Positions 31,867 to 40,885 of a stretch of DNA of 42,438 nucleotides are shown in pieces (positions within the stretch are counted from its first letter, which is position 1; every line of letters begins with the position of its first letter). The DNA comes from Clostridiales bacterium UBA1389. GTDB lineage: Bacteria > Bacillota > Clostridia > Oscillospirales > CAG-382. Position numbers and translations under genes: made by a program. The stretch lies in the NCBI GenBank assembly GCA_002305335.1, contig DBQR01000008.1, forward strand, positions 38,296-80,733. Reading direction: 5' to 3'. The notes under the pieces were generated by a model. It was not told the DNA's origin and made no database searches. It saw nothing but the letters and a program-made list of their open reading frames with translations.

Positions 31867-33354
31867 TTATTTATGGTAGAGTTTTTTGGTCTGGTAAACC
31901 GGCTCGCAGGTAAGGTTTATTCCTAATTTTCTGTAAATATTTTCGTCCACCTGGGACAGAATCACGCTGGAATGGGCTTCGCAGTGTTTGAGGTTTTTAA
32001 GCTGTTCCACGCATTTGGCGGCGTTTTCGTCGGTGGAAGCGCAGATACACAACGCTACCAGTACCTCGTCCATATGCAGCCGGGGATTGGTGTTGCCGAG
32101 GATATTAACCTTCAACTGCTGTATGGGCTCGATATACTTCTGGGCGATAAGCTGAATGCCGTCGTCAACCCCCGCCAGGGCTTTGAGGGCGTTTAACAGC
32201 ATGGCGCTGGAGGCTCCCAGCAGGGATGTGGTTTTCCCCACGATAATCCTGCCGTCGTTTAATTCGATAGCCGCCGCTGGGGCGCCGGTGAGTCTTTCCT
32301 TTTCAAGGGCGGCGTTCACCACAAGCCTTGATTCGATGGTTGCCCCCGCCTGACGCATTAGAAGTTCGCATCTTGCCGTCTGGCTGTGGTCGTCGATCAA
32401 GCCCTTCCGTTCGGCGCAGGCGCAGGTATAGAACCGCCTTATAATTTCCTTGCGGGCGGCTTCTTTCACCACCTCGTCGTCGATTATGCAGTAACCCGCC
32501 ATATTGACCCCCATATCGGTGGGGGATTTATAGGGGGACTTGCCGTAGATTTTTTCAAAGATTGCGTTCATTACCGGGTAGATTTCGATATCCCGGTTAT
32601 AGTTCACCGCCATCACGCCGTAGGCGTCAAAATGGTAGTGGTCGATCATATTCACGTCCCCCAGGTCAACGGTGGCCGATTCATAGGCGATGTTTACCGG
32701 ATGCTTCAGGGGGAGATTCCAGACCGGGAAGGTTTCGAACTTGGCATATCCCGCCGAAACCCCTCTGGCGTTGTCGTGGTAAAGCTGGGACATGCACACC
32801 GCCATTTTGCCGGAACCGGGTCCGGGGGCGGTTACGATGACAAGGGAGCGGCTGGTTTCGATATATTCGTTCCTGCCGTAGCCGTTTTCCGAAACTATGG
32901 CCTTCACGTCGTCGGGATAGCCGTCTATGGAATAATGATGAAAAACCTTAATCCCTAACTTTTCAAGCCTTGCCGAAAAGGCGGTGGCCGCCGGCTGGGA
33001 GGAATACTGGGTCAGCACCACCGACCCCACATAAAACCCCGCAAGGCGGAAGGCGTCTATAAGACGGAGAACGTCGGCGTCATAGGTAATGCCAAGGTCC
33101 CCCCGCATTTTATTCTTTTCTATGTCATAGGCGTTTATAACGATTACGATTTCCGCCTCTTCCTTCAAAGTCATAAGCATCTGAAGCTTACTGTCGGGTT
33201 TAAACCCCGGAAGCACCCGGGAGGCGTGGTAATCGTCGAAGAGCTTGCCGCCGAATTCGAGGTACAGCTTGCCGCCGAAGGCGGATATCCTTTCCCTTAT
33301 TTTTTCGGACTGAAGACGTATGTACAGTTCGTTGTCAAAACCTGTGGTAAACAT
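31867..33354 (-). CDS. DUF1846 (UPF0371) family protein
   Basis: A 495-residue protein very close to the DUF1846 family, common in Firmicutes, whose biochemical role is not established. Recognisable conserved blocks are GFDNELYIRLQSEKIRERI, FGGKLYLEFGGKLFDDYHAS, GDLGITYDADVLRLIDAF, VVLTQYSSQPAA, VIVTAPGPGSGKMAVCMSQL (a P-loop-like GPGSGK) and SPTDMGVNMAGYCI. The ATG at 33354 with AAGGTG just upstream matches the family start; a longer reading frame upstream runs into the amidohydrolase gene. It follows that gene by 19 bases, so both are probably one transcript. Confidence 0.93.
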   Translation of the reverse strand: MFTTGFDNELYIRLQSEKIRERISAFGGKLYLEFGGKLFDDYHASRVLPGFKPDSKLQMLMTLKEEAEIVIVINAYDIEKNKMRGDLGITYDADVLRLIDAFRLAGFYVGSVVLTQYSSQPAATAFSARLEKLGIKVFHHYSIDGYPDDVKAIVSENGYGRNEYIETSRSLVIVTAPGPGSGKMAVCMSQLYHDNARGVSAGYAKFETFPVWNLPLKHPVNIAYESATVDLGDVNMIDHYHFDAYGVMAVNYNRDIEIYPVMNAIFEKIYGKSPYKSPTDMGVNMAGYCIIDDEVVKEAARKEIIRRFYTCACAERKGLIDDHSQTARCELLMRQAGATIESRLVVNAALEKERLTGAPAAAIELNDGRIIVGKTTSLLGASSAMLLNALKALAGVDDGIQLIAQKYIEPIQQLKVNILGNTNPRLHMDEVLVALCICASTDENAAKCVEQLKNLKHCEAHSSVILSQVDENIYRKLGINLTCEPVYQTKKLYHK

Positions 33355-33373
33355 AATGCACCTTATATTTCCT

Positions 33374-34180
33374 TTATGTAATGGCAAAAAGCCTTTCGGC
33401 ATTTTTATGGTAGATTTTTTCCTTTTCCTCCGGGGTAAAGGGGAGCTTGTCAAACTGCCTGAACACATCGGCGGAATGGCCGAGGGGGTAGTCGGAACCG
33501 AACATCACCTTGTCAATACCGTGCTTCCGGCAGAGTTCGACGATTTTTTCCCCACTGAGCCAAAGCAGAGCGTCGGAGGTTTCGGTAAAAACCTTGGTGC
33601 CGATAAGCACCTTTTCCGCCTCCTCCCACACCGTATAGCCCCCGAGATGGGCGGCTATAATCGTTAAGTCCGGGATTCTGTTCGCCACATTATACAGCCG
33701 GACGGGGGTGGAAAAGTCGGTATGTTCGTCCCCCAAGTGGAATAATATCGGCAGATCAAGCTGACTGCAGATTTTATAGATTTCACATACATGGGGGTCG
33801 TCGATATCGAACCTCTGAAAATCCGGATGAAGCTTTATCCCCCTTGTTCCCTTTGCCTTAACCCTTATAAGTTCCTTTTCGGCCTCCGCCACCGGTAAAA
33901 AGGGATAGAAAGAGGAAAAGGGTATGAAGTATGGTTTTTCTGCTGCCGCTTCCAGTAAAAAATCGTTGGTGGCCACCATGGATTCGGCCTTTAACGCAGC
34001 GGAGGAGATAACAAACTTCAGGTTGGGAAGAAGCTTTAGGCTTTCTTCCAGGTCCTCCGCCGTACCCTTCCCCGCCATGGCTATGCCGTAGTAGCCGCCG
34101 ATGTTTTCCACCGCTTTGCCGGCAAGCTTTCCGGGGAATATATGGGTGTGCAGGTCGTAAACAACCTGTCTGCTTATCAA
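33374..34180 (-). CDS. Amidohydrolase-family (TIM-barrel) metal-dependent hydrolase
   Basis: A 268-residue member of the amidohydrolase-2 family. Metal-site residues are visible: HTH at 11-13, IKLHPD near residue 116, FHLGDEH near 146, AAHLGG near 175 and FGSDYPLG near 228, which carries the catalytic aspartate. Reaction and substrate (a decarboxylation or a hydrolysis) are unknown. The start is TTG at 34180: the upstream ATG in AAAGGGATGACC is out of frame and stops at once, and AAAGGG lies about 11 bases before the TTG. The gene begins 23 bases after a terminator, so its own promoter is not evident. Confidence 0.85.
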   Translation of the reverse strand: MISRQVVYDLHTHIFPGKLAGKAVENIGGYYGIAMAGKGTAEDLEESLKLLPNLKFVISSAALKAESMVATNDFLLEAAAEKPYFIPFSSFYPFLPVAEAEKELIRVKAKGTRGIKLHPDFQRFDIDDPHVCEIYKICSQLDLPILFHLGDEHTDFSTPVRLYNVANRIPDLTIIAAHLGGYTVWEEAEKVLIGTKVFTETSDALLWLSGEKIVELCRKHGIDKVMFGSDYPLGHSADVFRQFDKLPFTPEEKEKIYHKNAERLFAIT

Positions 34181-34203
34181 TTTACGGTCATCCCTTTCTC
34201 ATT

Positions 34204-34231
34204 AAAAAAGCTGTTCAGCCGAACAGCTTTT
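34204..34231 (-). terminator. Rho-independent terminator after the CD1247-type gene
   Basis: Perfect 11-base-pair stem AAAAGCTGTTC/GAACAGCTTTT with a four-base loop; on the minus strand it is followed by six T (34204-34209). Confidence 0.88.
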
Positions 34232-34250
34232 ATGATTATGCGGGGGAATG

Positions 34251-34568
34251 TCAGTCGTCCTGGTTTTCGCCGTCTTCGTCTTCGTCATCGCACTCGTCGC
34301 AGCAACAGTCGTAGTCGTCGCAATCGCAGTCATAATCGTCGCAGGGTTCGCTGAAAACTTCATCCTCGACTTCGGCAAGACCTTCGTCTATTTCTTCGAC
34401 ATAATCCGAAAGACTTGCGGTTTCGTCCTCAAGGTCCTGAACTGAAAGGGCAAGGTCTTCCAAAAGGTCAACGATGTTTTTGATAAGCTTGCCTTCGTCG
34501 GTTTCGGTGTTGAACTTCATGCCCTCCATAAGGCCTTTGATATAGGCAGCTTTTTCCGAAATGTTCAT
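34251..34568 (-). CDS. CD1247-type protein with acidic cysteine-rich tail
   Basis: A 105-residue protein. The first ~70 residues (ISEKAAYIKGLMEGM, GKLIKNIVDLLEDLA, VEEIDEGLAEVEDEVF) match the CD1247 N-terminal domain found in Clostridia and form acidic amphipathic helices. The tail (75-105) is almost only Asp, Glu and Cys, with seven cysteines in CDDYDCDCDDYDCCCDEC, which looks like a metal-binding site. Role unknown. It follows efp and shares its transcript; its own terminator follows. Confidence 0.85.
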   Translation of the reverse strand: MNISEKAAYIKGLMEGMKFNTETDEGKLIKNIVDLLEDLALSVQDLEDETASLSDYVEEIDEGLAEVEDEVFSEPCDDYDCDCDDYDCCCDECDDEDEDGENQDD

Positions 34569-34600
34569 AATTATTTTCCTTTCCTTGTTATGTACGGGTG

Positions 34601-35158
34601 TTATACCCTTTCAAGATATTCCCCCGTACGGGTGTCGATTCTTATTTTGTCTCCCTCGTTGATAAACATGGGCACTTTGATGGAAGCGCCGGTTTCCACC
34701 TCGGCAAGCTTGGTCACGTTGGTGGCGGTGTTGCCCCGGACTCCCGGGTCTGCCTTAACCACTTCAAGTTCCACGAAGGTGGGAGGTTCCACCGAAAACA
34801 CGTTCCCCTTGTAGGAAACCAGACGGCAGGTGTCCCCTTCCTTTACATATTTGAAGCTGTCGGGAAGTTTATCGGCATTCAGCGGAAGCTGGTCGTAGGT
34901 GTCCATATCCATGAAATAATAAAGTTCCCCGTCGTTGTAGCTGTACTGCATTTCTTTTCTTTCAACCACCGCGGTGGGATACTTGTCGGTGGGGGAAAAG
35001 GTCATTTCCACCACGCCTCCCGAAATGACGTTGCGGAGCTTAGTCCTTACGAAGGCGGCTCCCTTTCCGGGTTTTACGTGCTGGAATTCAATAATCTGCA
35101 TTACATTCCCGTCCATTTCGAATGTAAGGCCGTTTCTGAAATCACCTGCTGTAACCAT
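34601..35158 (-). CDS. efp: Elongation factor P
   Basis: EF-P binds the ribosome between the P and E sites and relieves stalling at polyproline. The 185-residue protein has the usual three domains. The functional loop lysine is Lys32 in HVKPGKGAAF, as in Bacillus EF-P, so it is a candidate for 5-aminopentanol-type modification; no modification gene is seen here. Start MVTAGDFRNG is typical, with AAAGGA 8 bases upstream and a strong promoter. It is followed by the CD1247-type gene. Confidence 0.97.
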   Translation of the reverse strand: MVTAGDFRNGLTFEMDGNVMQIIEFQHVKPGKGAAFVRTKLRNVISGGVVEMTFSPTDKYPTAVVERKEMQYSYNDGELYYFMDMDTYDQLPLNADKLPDSFKYVKEGDTCRLVSYKGNVFSVEPPTFVELEVVKADPGVRGNTATNVTKLAEVETGASIKVPMFINEGDKIRIDTRTGEYLERV

Positions 35159-35189
35159 ATATATTTATCCTTTCGTAATATCTACAGAA

Positions 35190-35218
35190 ATTTTACATTA
35201 ATCAGTCACTTTTGTCAA
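35190..35218 (-). promoter_or_regulatory. Promoter for efp and the CD1247-type gene
   Basis: Minus strand TTGACA (35213-35218), 17-base spacer, TAAAAT (35190-35195), in the gap behind the Xaa-Pro peptidase gene, 31 bases before the efp start. Confidence 0.82.
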
Positions 35219-35236
35219 TGCTTTTTAGAAAAATAC

Positions 35237-36307
35237 TTACAATTCAATCAGTTCCTTGGGGGACTTTGTAAGGTTTTCATTACCCCTGTCGGTGAGGTAA
35301 ACCATATCCTCTATCCTTACGCCGTATTTGCCCTCGATGTATATTCCCGGCTCCACCGTCATAACCGCGCCGGAGGGTACGGTTTTGTCGTATTTCGGGG
35401 AAAAATTGGGGGGTTCGTGGATTTCGATTCCTAAGGAATGGCCTAAGGAATGGCCGAAGTTTATCCCGTACCCTGCATTTGTTATAATATCCCTTGCCGC
35501 CTTGTCGATGTCTTTTCCGATCATATTCCCTGCGGCGGCATTAAGGGCGGTCTTCTGGGCTTCAAGGACGGTGTTGTAAATAAATTTCATCTCTTCGTCG
35601 GCCCTGCCGAAAACCACCGTTCGTGTCATATCCGAACAGTATCCCTTATATTTTGCGCCGAAATCCATTGTTATAAACGAATTTTTTATAATTTCCCTGC
35701 CTGTGGGAACCCCGTGGGGGAGGGAGGAATTCGCCCCCGAAACCGCTATGGTGTCAAAGGCCATGCCGTCGCCCCCGTTTTTCTTGACGAAGTATTCCAG
35801 CTCGGCGGCGATTTCCCTTTCGGTTACCCCTTCCTTTATAAAGCCTAAAATGTAACCGAAGGCAGCGTCTGTGATTGACTGGGCGGCTTTTATCTTTTCA
35901 AGCTCGTCGGCCGACTTCACCATGCGGAATTCCCCGCAGATGTTGTTTTCCGGGACAAATTCGAATTCCGGCAGTTTCTCCCTAAGGGTTTCAAGGCGGG
36001 CAACGGTGACGGCCGAGGAATCGAACACTAAGGTTTTTGCCTTTGCATACTGCTTTATAGCGTCGATTACGCTGTTTTCGAGACGGACAACCTCCACATC
36101 CTCCGGGAGGCTGCCGGCGGCTTTTTCGATTCCTGCCGCCTCCGAATAACGGGAATCAACGCAGAGCATTGTTTTTTCCCTGTCAACGATAACCACCCCG
36201 TCGGTGGAATGGAACCCGGTAAGCCAATAGGAGGAAACCTCATCGAAAAAGAGGGCAGCCCCGCCTTTTTTTGATATTTTATCGAATACAAGCCTTCCCT
36301 TAATCAT
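35237..36307 (-). CDS. Xaa-Pro peptidase family protein (M24)
   Basis: A 356-residue metallopeptidase expected to cleave before proline in peptides. The N-terminal creatinase-like domain (1-125) precedes the pita-bread catalytic domain with the five metal ligands: two Asp in FGAKYKGYCSDMTRT, His in GHSLGHSLGIEIHE, Glu in TVEPGIYI and Glu in GVRIEDM. Its ATG overlaps the hslO stop (ATGA). A proline peptidase directly upstream of efp is a common Firmicutes arrangement. Confidence 0.93.
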   Translation of the reverse strand: MIKGRLVFDKISKKGGAALFFDEVSSYWLTGFHSTDGVVIVDREKTMLCVDSRYSEAAGIEKAAGSLPEDVEVVRLENSVIDAIKQYAKAKTLVFDSSAVTVARLETLREKLPEFEFVPENNICGEFRMVKSADELEKIKAAQSITDAAFGYILGFIKEGVTEREIAAELEYFVKKNGGDGMAFDTIAVSGANSSLPHGVPTGREIIKNSFITMDFGAKYKGYCSDMTRTVVFGRADEEMKFIYNTVLEAQKTALNAAAGNMIGKDIDKAARDIITNAGYGINFGHSLGHSLGIEIHEPPNFSPKYDKTVPSGAVMTVEPGIYIEGKYGVRIEDMVYLTDRGNENLTKSPKELIEL

Positions 36308-37176
36308 GACAGCTCCTTAATAAGTCTTTGTATTTCAGCCGGAGTGTAAACATAGTTTTTATCGCAGAACTGACACTGCATACTTATGTTTTCCGGCGTG
36401 TTTGCCAGCTTTTCAAGCTCTTCCCTTCCCAGCGCAATAAGGGCGGTGTCGGTCTTATACCTACTGCATTTACATTCATAACCGCAGGTAATTTCGTCGA
36501 AAATATCGTATTCTATTCCCTTAAGATAGGCGGCAATAACCTCCTCAAGGGTATTTTCCTTAATAAGCGTTGTAAACGAAGGAATGTTTTTCCGGTTCTG
36601 TTCAAGAATGTCTATTATGCTTTCGTCGGCATAGGGCAAAAGCTGAATGAGAATGCCCCCCGCCGCAAGGCAGGACCAGTCGGTGTCCACCAGCACCCCC
36701 AAAGCGCAGAGGGTGGGTACCTGTTCGCTGGTAGCGAAATAATAGGTTATATCCTCGGCAATTTCCCCGCTTACGATATTGGAAATCCCCGAATAGGGGA
36801 CCCCCTCGCCGGTATCCCGGTTGACGTAAAGTTCCCCTTTTCCCACGGCGGAAGCCACGTCCAGCTTGCCGTTGGGTTTTAAGGGCAAATCCGCATTAGG
36901 GTTCTGGATAAACCCCCGCACATTTCCCTTCCAGTCGGATGACACAACGATTTTACCCGCTTTGCCGTCTCCCCTGAAGGAAACGGTAAGGGAATCTTCT
37001 TCATTTTTAAGCATTGACCCCATAATTGAGGTTATGGTAAGGGTACGCCCCAAGGCGGCGGTGCAGACGGGAGTTGTGTTGTGGATTCTTATTGCCTCGT
37101 TTACCGTATCCCTTGAGTTTTCGGCGATAATCCTTGCCGAACCGTCCTTCGTTATTGCTCTCAGTATTCTTGCCAT
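36304..37176 (-). CDS. hslO: Redox-regulated chaperone Hsp33
   Basis: A cytosolic holdase activated by disulfide formation under oxidative stress. The 290-residue protein has the N-terminal Hsp33 domain (about 1-175) and the C-terminal zinc redox switch with Cys235-x-Cys237 and Cys268-x-x-Cys271 (CKC and CQFC); an extra Cys231 precedes them. The start overlaps the methyltransferase stop by one base (TAATG). Part of a coupled series methyltransferase-hslO-peptidase. Confidence 0.95.
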   Translation of the reverse strand: MARILRAITKDGSARIIAENSRDTVNEAIRIHNTTPVCTAALGRTLTITSIMGSMLKNEEDSLTVSFRGDGKAGKIVVSSDWKGNVRGFIQNPNADLPLKPNGKLDVASAVGKGELYVNRDTGEGVPYSGISNIVSGEIAEDITYYFATSEQVPTLCALGVLVDTDWSCLAAGGILIQLLPYADESIIDILEQNRKNIPSFTTLIKENTLEEVIAAYLKGIEYDIFDEITCGYECKCSRYKTDTALIALGREELEKLANTPENISMQCQFCDKNYVYTPAEIQRLIKELS

Positions 37177-37922
37177 TAAAGTTCCCTGTTCTTCCTTAAG
37201 ACATAATATGCTTTCGGGGAGGTGTTTTCAAGCTCCCCCCTGTCGGTATTTCCGTAAATGCCCATAACATCAAACCCCGCTTTGTCCGCGGCTGTTTTAA
37301 TTGTCCGGAGCGAATGATTTTTTTGAACATGAACCGCGTCGGTACGGAAATACCTACCGTCATCCGACAACTCGAATTCAGTGAGATAAAAATGGCATTT
37401 TCTTGTGTTTCTGTTATAACAGTTCCGCCAGACCAGCATCGAATTTTCCGTTTCATACACATAGCTGTTGTCGGCGTAAACCTTCTCATAGGCATAGGAG
37501 GTGTTTATGTCAAAGACGAATACCCCCCCTTTTTCCATAAACTTGCCCACCCCCGCAAAGGCTTTTTCCAGATCCTTTGCATTAAGAAGATAATTCAGGC
37601 TGTCAAAGGCGGAAATACAGCCGGCCACCGTGCCGTAAAGGTCGATATTTATCATATCCTGACAAACGGGGAGAATATCTCTCCCCTTTATCTTGTCCGT
37701 AAGCACCGACAGCATTTCCGCCGAAATGTCCAGGGCGGTTACGCTGTAGCCCATATCCGCAAGGCGTACCGCCATTTCCCCGGTGCCGCAGCCTAAGTCA
37801 AGGACTTCCTTGACGGGGATTGCGCTTAGGGAAAAGGCGTCTTTCACAAAGGCGGCGTATTTGTCGTAGTCGGCCGTATTGTATTTGTCGTACCCGGCGG
37901 CTAAAATGCCGAAGTTGTTCAT
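37176..37922 (-). CDS. Class I SAM-dependent methyltransferase
   Basis: A 248-residue methyltransferase with the SAM-binding motif VLDLGCGTGEMAVRLADMG (about 40-58), acidic VTALDISAEML and the post-I CISAFDSLNYL region. It resembles Firmicutes small-molecule methyltransferases of the Methyltransf_25 kind; substrate unknown. AAGGC is just upstream of the ATG, 8 bases after the dockerin gene, and its stop overlaps the hslO start. Confidence 0.88.
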   Translation of the reverse strand: MNNFGILAAGYDKYNTADYDKYAAFVKDAFSLSAIPVKEVLDLGCGTGEMAVRLADMGYSVTALDISAEMLSVLTDKIKGRDILPVCQDMINIDLYGTVAGCISAFDSLNYLLNAKDLEKAFAGVGKFMEKGGVFVFDINTSYAYEKVYADNSYVYETENSMLVWRNCYNRNTRKCHFYLTEFELSDDGRYFRTDAVHVQKNHSLRTIKTAADKAGFDVMGIYGNTDRGELENTSPKAYYVLRKNREL

Positions 37923-37930
37923 AAAAAGCC

Positions 37931-40666
37931 TTAATTTATATTAATGTTTATGGTTATGGCGGCGGATTTTTCCAGACTGTAATCGGCATAGACGGTAAAG
38001 GAATCCGTCCCCTTATACCCTTCGAAGGGGGTGTATTCAAAGGTGCCGTTGTAATTCAGCTTAAGTGTGCCGTATTTGGGGGAGGTTGCGACTTTGATTT
38101 TATAGCTGCTCTGGGTGTCCGCCTTTATTTCCCCTTTGAACTTGCCGTTTGTGTATTCGGACTTTGAAAGATAGGGGTTGGCGGTGCCGTTTAAGCTGTA
38201 AAAGTCATCCTTTGTAAGCCTTCCCTTGGAGTAAAGGTAAATTTCGTCATAGGCGGAACGGACATAGGGGTCTTTGGATTTATAGGCATTGTAGATATCC
38301 CCCGGCACGCCTCCCTGGTAGTACATCTTAACCGCGTGCATATAGCCGGTTTCGATACCCACGTAAAGGTATTCCTTTATTTTATTGACGGCGGGGTAGC
38401 TTGTGCCGTTGCTTTCGAATTCCACGCACATTCCAAGGGATTTGGTATAGGCTGCGTTGTCGTAAAGCCGGGAAATATCAAGATTGGAGTTAAAGGCGTA
38501 GTTGGGCTGCATACAGGCGGCGTCAAAGCCGAATTCCTCCCACTTGTCAAAGCCCTGCGCTCGGTACCAGGGAATCCAGAAAAGCACATATCCCATGGTG
38601 TGGAGGTAATCCGCGGCGTACTTGATTAATGCGGAATCCTGGGAATCCGACCCGGCGGATTCTTCAAACCAGTAAAAGCCCTTGAGGCTTAAGTTATTGT
38701 AGTTTCCGCTGTTAAACCTTGAAACCTGCTGGTCTATTATCCATTTGATGGCTTTTTTTCTGCCCTCAAGGGTGTTGAAATCCTCGTTTTTCCCGTCGCC
38801 GTCAACGTCGCCGAAATTATTTTTACCGCTTCCCAGGGTTTTGAAGGTGTAAAGGATGGAAAAGAATACCGAAACGTTGTAATTGTTTTTATTCAATGCG
38901 GTTTTTACCTGTCCCACCGCCTTGTTCAGGGCGTCCACGTTCCGGTTGGCGGTAAACTGATTGTTTAAATAGGTTTTCCAGCCCTCAAGGGTTTTGGCGT
39001 AGTCGGAATAGTTGAAGGCGGTATAAGGAAGGTATAAAAAGCCGTCCATAAAGGTGTCCTTCAGAACGCCTTTTGTGTCGTAATAGCCCACATGGGGGAG
39101 GTATTCCTCAACGGTTATAAGTCCCTTTTCGCTGGGGAGGTTGTTTTCCAGCAGGCAGTGGTAGGACAGAAGTACGTTGTTTACCCCCATAAAGTCCTCG
39201 GGCATGAGGTAACCGTCCTTGTCCCCTAATTCCATGCTGCCGTCTTTGGCGTCCTGCATATAGTCGACCGCTTTTGGGGATACCGCATCAGACTGAACCT
39301 TTTTGGTGCCGTAAACTTCAAGTTCGCTGCACCATACATGGGAGGAAATCTGAAGAAATACGATAACATACCTTGCCTTATACTTTTTGTCGAAGTTAAT
39401 GGTGGCCTTGAACACCTGACTTGATGCGGTTGCGTTGAATTTGGCTTCTCCGGCTTTGCCGAATTTTTCCCCGTCTTCCGAAACATAAACCGCAATCCTT
39501 GCCGGAGGGTTGATGCCGGTACCCGTATCCTTAAGGAAATCCCCGGAAAAGGAGGTAACCGTGGAAAGGGCTCCCAGGTCAAACAGGATAAACCGTCCTT
39601 CCGCCTGGGTAAAGTGGAAGTAAGCCTGGTTCTGATAGTTGGTGGAGGCGGTGCTTACCCCATCGGTCAAAGCCCGGTTGGAAACGGGGGAATTGTAGTA
39701 TTCGGTCTGATGGACATCCTTCAGCCCCGAAAGGGGTTTTATCTGATAAGTCAGCCCCTTAATCATATTTTTGGCGGTGTTGTAGTCACTGTCGGAGGAG
39801 TTCCAGTTTTTCGGTGTGGTTATTTTTTCATGTCTGAAGGCACCGTAATAGCTGGTTTCGATATCTTCATATACCATAAATTCCACCTCGTTTATAAAGA
39901 ACCAGACGCTTTCGGCCTTTTCGAAGACAAGCTTTACATACCTTGCCGAAAGGGTGTTCTGAAAGCGTAGTTCGTAATAAAAGGCATCGTCGGCGGGAAC
40001 ATCGGCGGGGGTAAAAACCGTGGACACATAGGAGTAGTCTTCGCCGTTCTGGGAAATATACAAATCCATTTTCGGGGAAAGACCTATGCCGTAGTCGGTC
40101 TTGCGGAGGGAATAAACCTTAAGGTCCGTAAGTCCGGACACCACTTTTTTCATGTCAAAGGTTATTTCGGAGGTCTGCTGATTATACAGCCCCGCCCAGT
40201 GGGTGTTGTCGAAGTTGTCGGAAACCTGTCCGTCAGTGAGTTTGGTTTTATCCGAATCGGGGTAGCTGTCATGGGGAGCGGTGGAATAGGTGTAGCTTGC
40301 CCCGAGGAGGGCATTCACTGCATTCTTTGACCTGTCGGCCGAACCGTTAAACATGTTGTCCACCCTCTGTTTGGTGAGATTTTCATCCAGATAGATAATA
40401 CCCAGTATGTGAAGGCGTATATAAATATAGTCGGTGACGCCCACGGTACCGTTGCCGTCGGCATCAGCGGCATTCTTTGCTTCGTTTGACAAGGTGCCAA
40501 GCCCCAGCAGATAAAGACGCACCGCTATATAGTCGGAAACGTCGATAACGCCGTTGCCGCTGGCGTCCCCTTTGATATAGGGCGTTGCGCTTGATACGGT
40601 TATGCTGCCGAAACACAGCGGAAGCATAATTGCTGTTATCAGAATCAGGGAATAAAATTTCTTCAT
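37931..40666 (-). CDS. Secreted dockerin/discoidin/DUF4855 protein
   Basis: A 911-residue exported protein. Signal peptide about 1-27 (ends VSSA). A type I dockerin follows directly (about 31-93), with two calcium-binding F-hand loops, DASGNGVIDVSD and DADGNGTVGVTD; dockerins bind cohesins on scaffold proteins. Then two F5/8 type C (discoidin)-like beta-domains (about 113-260 and 310-460), a DUF4855 domain (about 470-805, with FYWFEESAGSD and VLFWIPWYRAQG), likely a carbohydrate-active TIM-barrel-like module, and a C-terminal Ig/cadherin-like domain (KYGTLKLNYNGTFEYTP). An additional EF-hand-like loop DVDGDGKNED lies within the third domain. GGAGG precedes the ATG by 5 bases and a promoter lies upstream. 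Confidence 0.88.
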   Translation of the reverse strand: MKKFYSLILITAIMLPLCFGSITVSSATPYIKGDASGNGVIDVSDYIAVRLYLLGLGTLSNEAKNAADADGNGTVGVTDYIYIRLHILGIIYLDENLTKQRVDNMFNGSADRSKNAVNALLGASYTYSTAPHDSYPDSDKTKLTDGQVSDNFDNTHWAGLYNQQTSEITFDMKKVVSGLTDLKVYSLRKTDYGIGLSPKMDLYISQNGEDYSYVSTVFTPADVPADDAFYYELRFQNTLSARYVKLVFEKAESVWFFINEVEFMVYEDIETSYYGAFRHEKITTPKNWNSSDSDYNTAKNMIKGLTYQIKPLSGLKDVHQTEYYNSPVSNRALTDGVSTASTNYQNQAYFHFTQAEGRFILFDLGALSTVTSFSGDFLKDTGTGINPPARIAVYVSEDGEKFGKAGEAKFNATASSQVFKATINFDKKYKARYVIVFLQISSHVWCSELEVYGTKKVQSDAVSPKAVDYMQDAKDGSMELGDKDGYLMPEDFMGVNNVLLSYHCLLENNLPSEKGLITVEEYLPHVGYYDTKGVLKDTFMDGFLYLPYTAFNYSDYAKTLEGWKTYLNNQFTANRNVDALNKAVGQVKTALNKNNYNVSVFFSILYTFKTLGSGKNNFGDVDGDGKNEDFNTLEGRKKAIKWIIDQQVSRFNSGNYNNLSLKGFYWFEESAGSDSQDSALIKYAADYLHTMGYVLFWIPWYRAQGFDKWEEFGFDAACMQPNYAFNSNLDISRLYDNAAYTKSLGMCVEFESNGTSYPAVNKIKEYLYVGIETGYMHAVKMYYQGGVPGDIYNAYKSKDPYVRSAYDEIYLYSKGRLTKDDFYSLNGTANPYLSKSEYTNGKFKGEIKADTQSSYKIKVATSPKYGTLKLNYNGTFEYTPFEGYKGTDSFTVYADYSLEKSAAITINININ

Positions 40667-40698
40667 GGTGGCCTCCGTATTAGAGAAACTTTACAATT

Positions 40699-40727
40699 AT
40701 TATACACTTATTTGGAGTCAATAGCAA
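40699..40727 (-). promoter_or_regulatory. Promoter for the dockerin gene
   Basis: Minus strand TTGCTA (40722-40727), 17-base spacer, TATAAT (40699-40704), 32 bases before the start codon. Confidence 0.65.
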
Positions 40728-40773
40728 CAGTTTTTTGTATTGTTTCTTTTTTTCATAATATGTTCGACTTTTA

Positions 40774-40802
40774 TTGACAATTATCCGCCATCATGATAAT
40801 AT
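40774..40802 (+). promoter_or_regulatory. Promoter for the AEC transporter
   Basis: TTGACA (40774-40779), 17-base spacer, TAATAT (40797-40802), in the gap shared with the divergent dockerin gene. Confidence 0.72.
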
Positions 40803-40885
40803 AATGTAGAAAATTCGTTTATAAGCTGATATACATAACCATAAAAACGGCGTTTTTTACGCACAAGAAGGAATGGGCAGAGAGT

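Noticed and set aside
32386..32958. A 190-codon open frame antisense to the DUF1846 gene
   Set aside because: Low-complexity His/Val/Gly composition typical of a reverse-frame shadow of a strongly conserved gene.
34598..35434. A 278-codon open frame antisense to efp and the peptidase gene
   Set aside because: It runs across the efp promoter and two well-supported genes and has no family resemblance.
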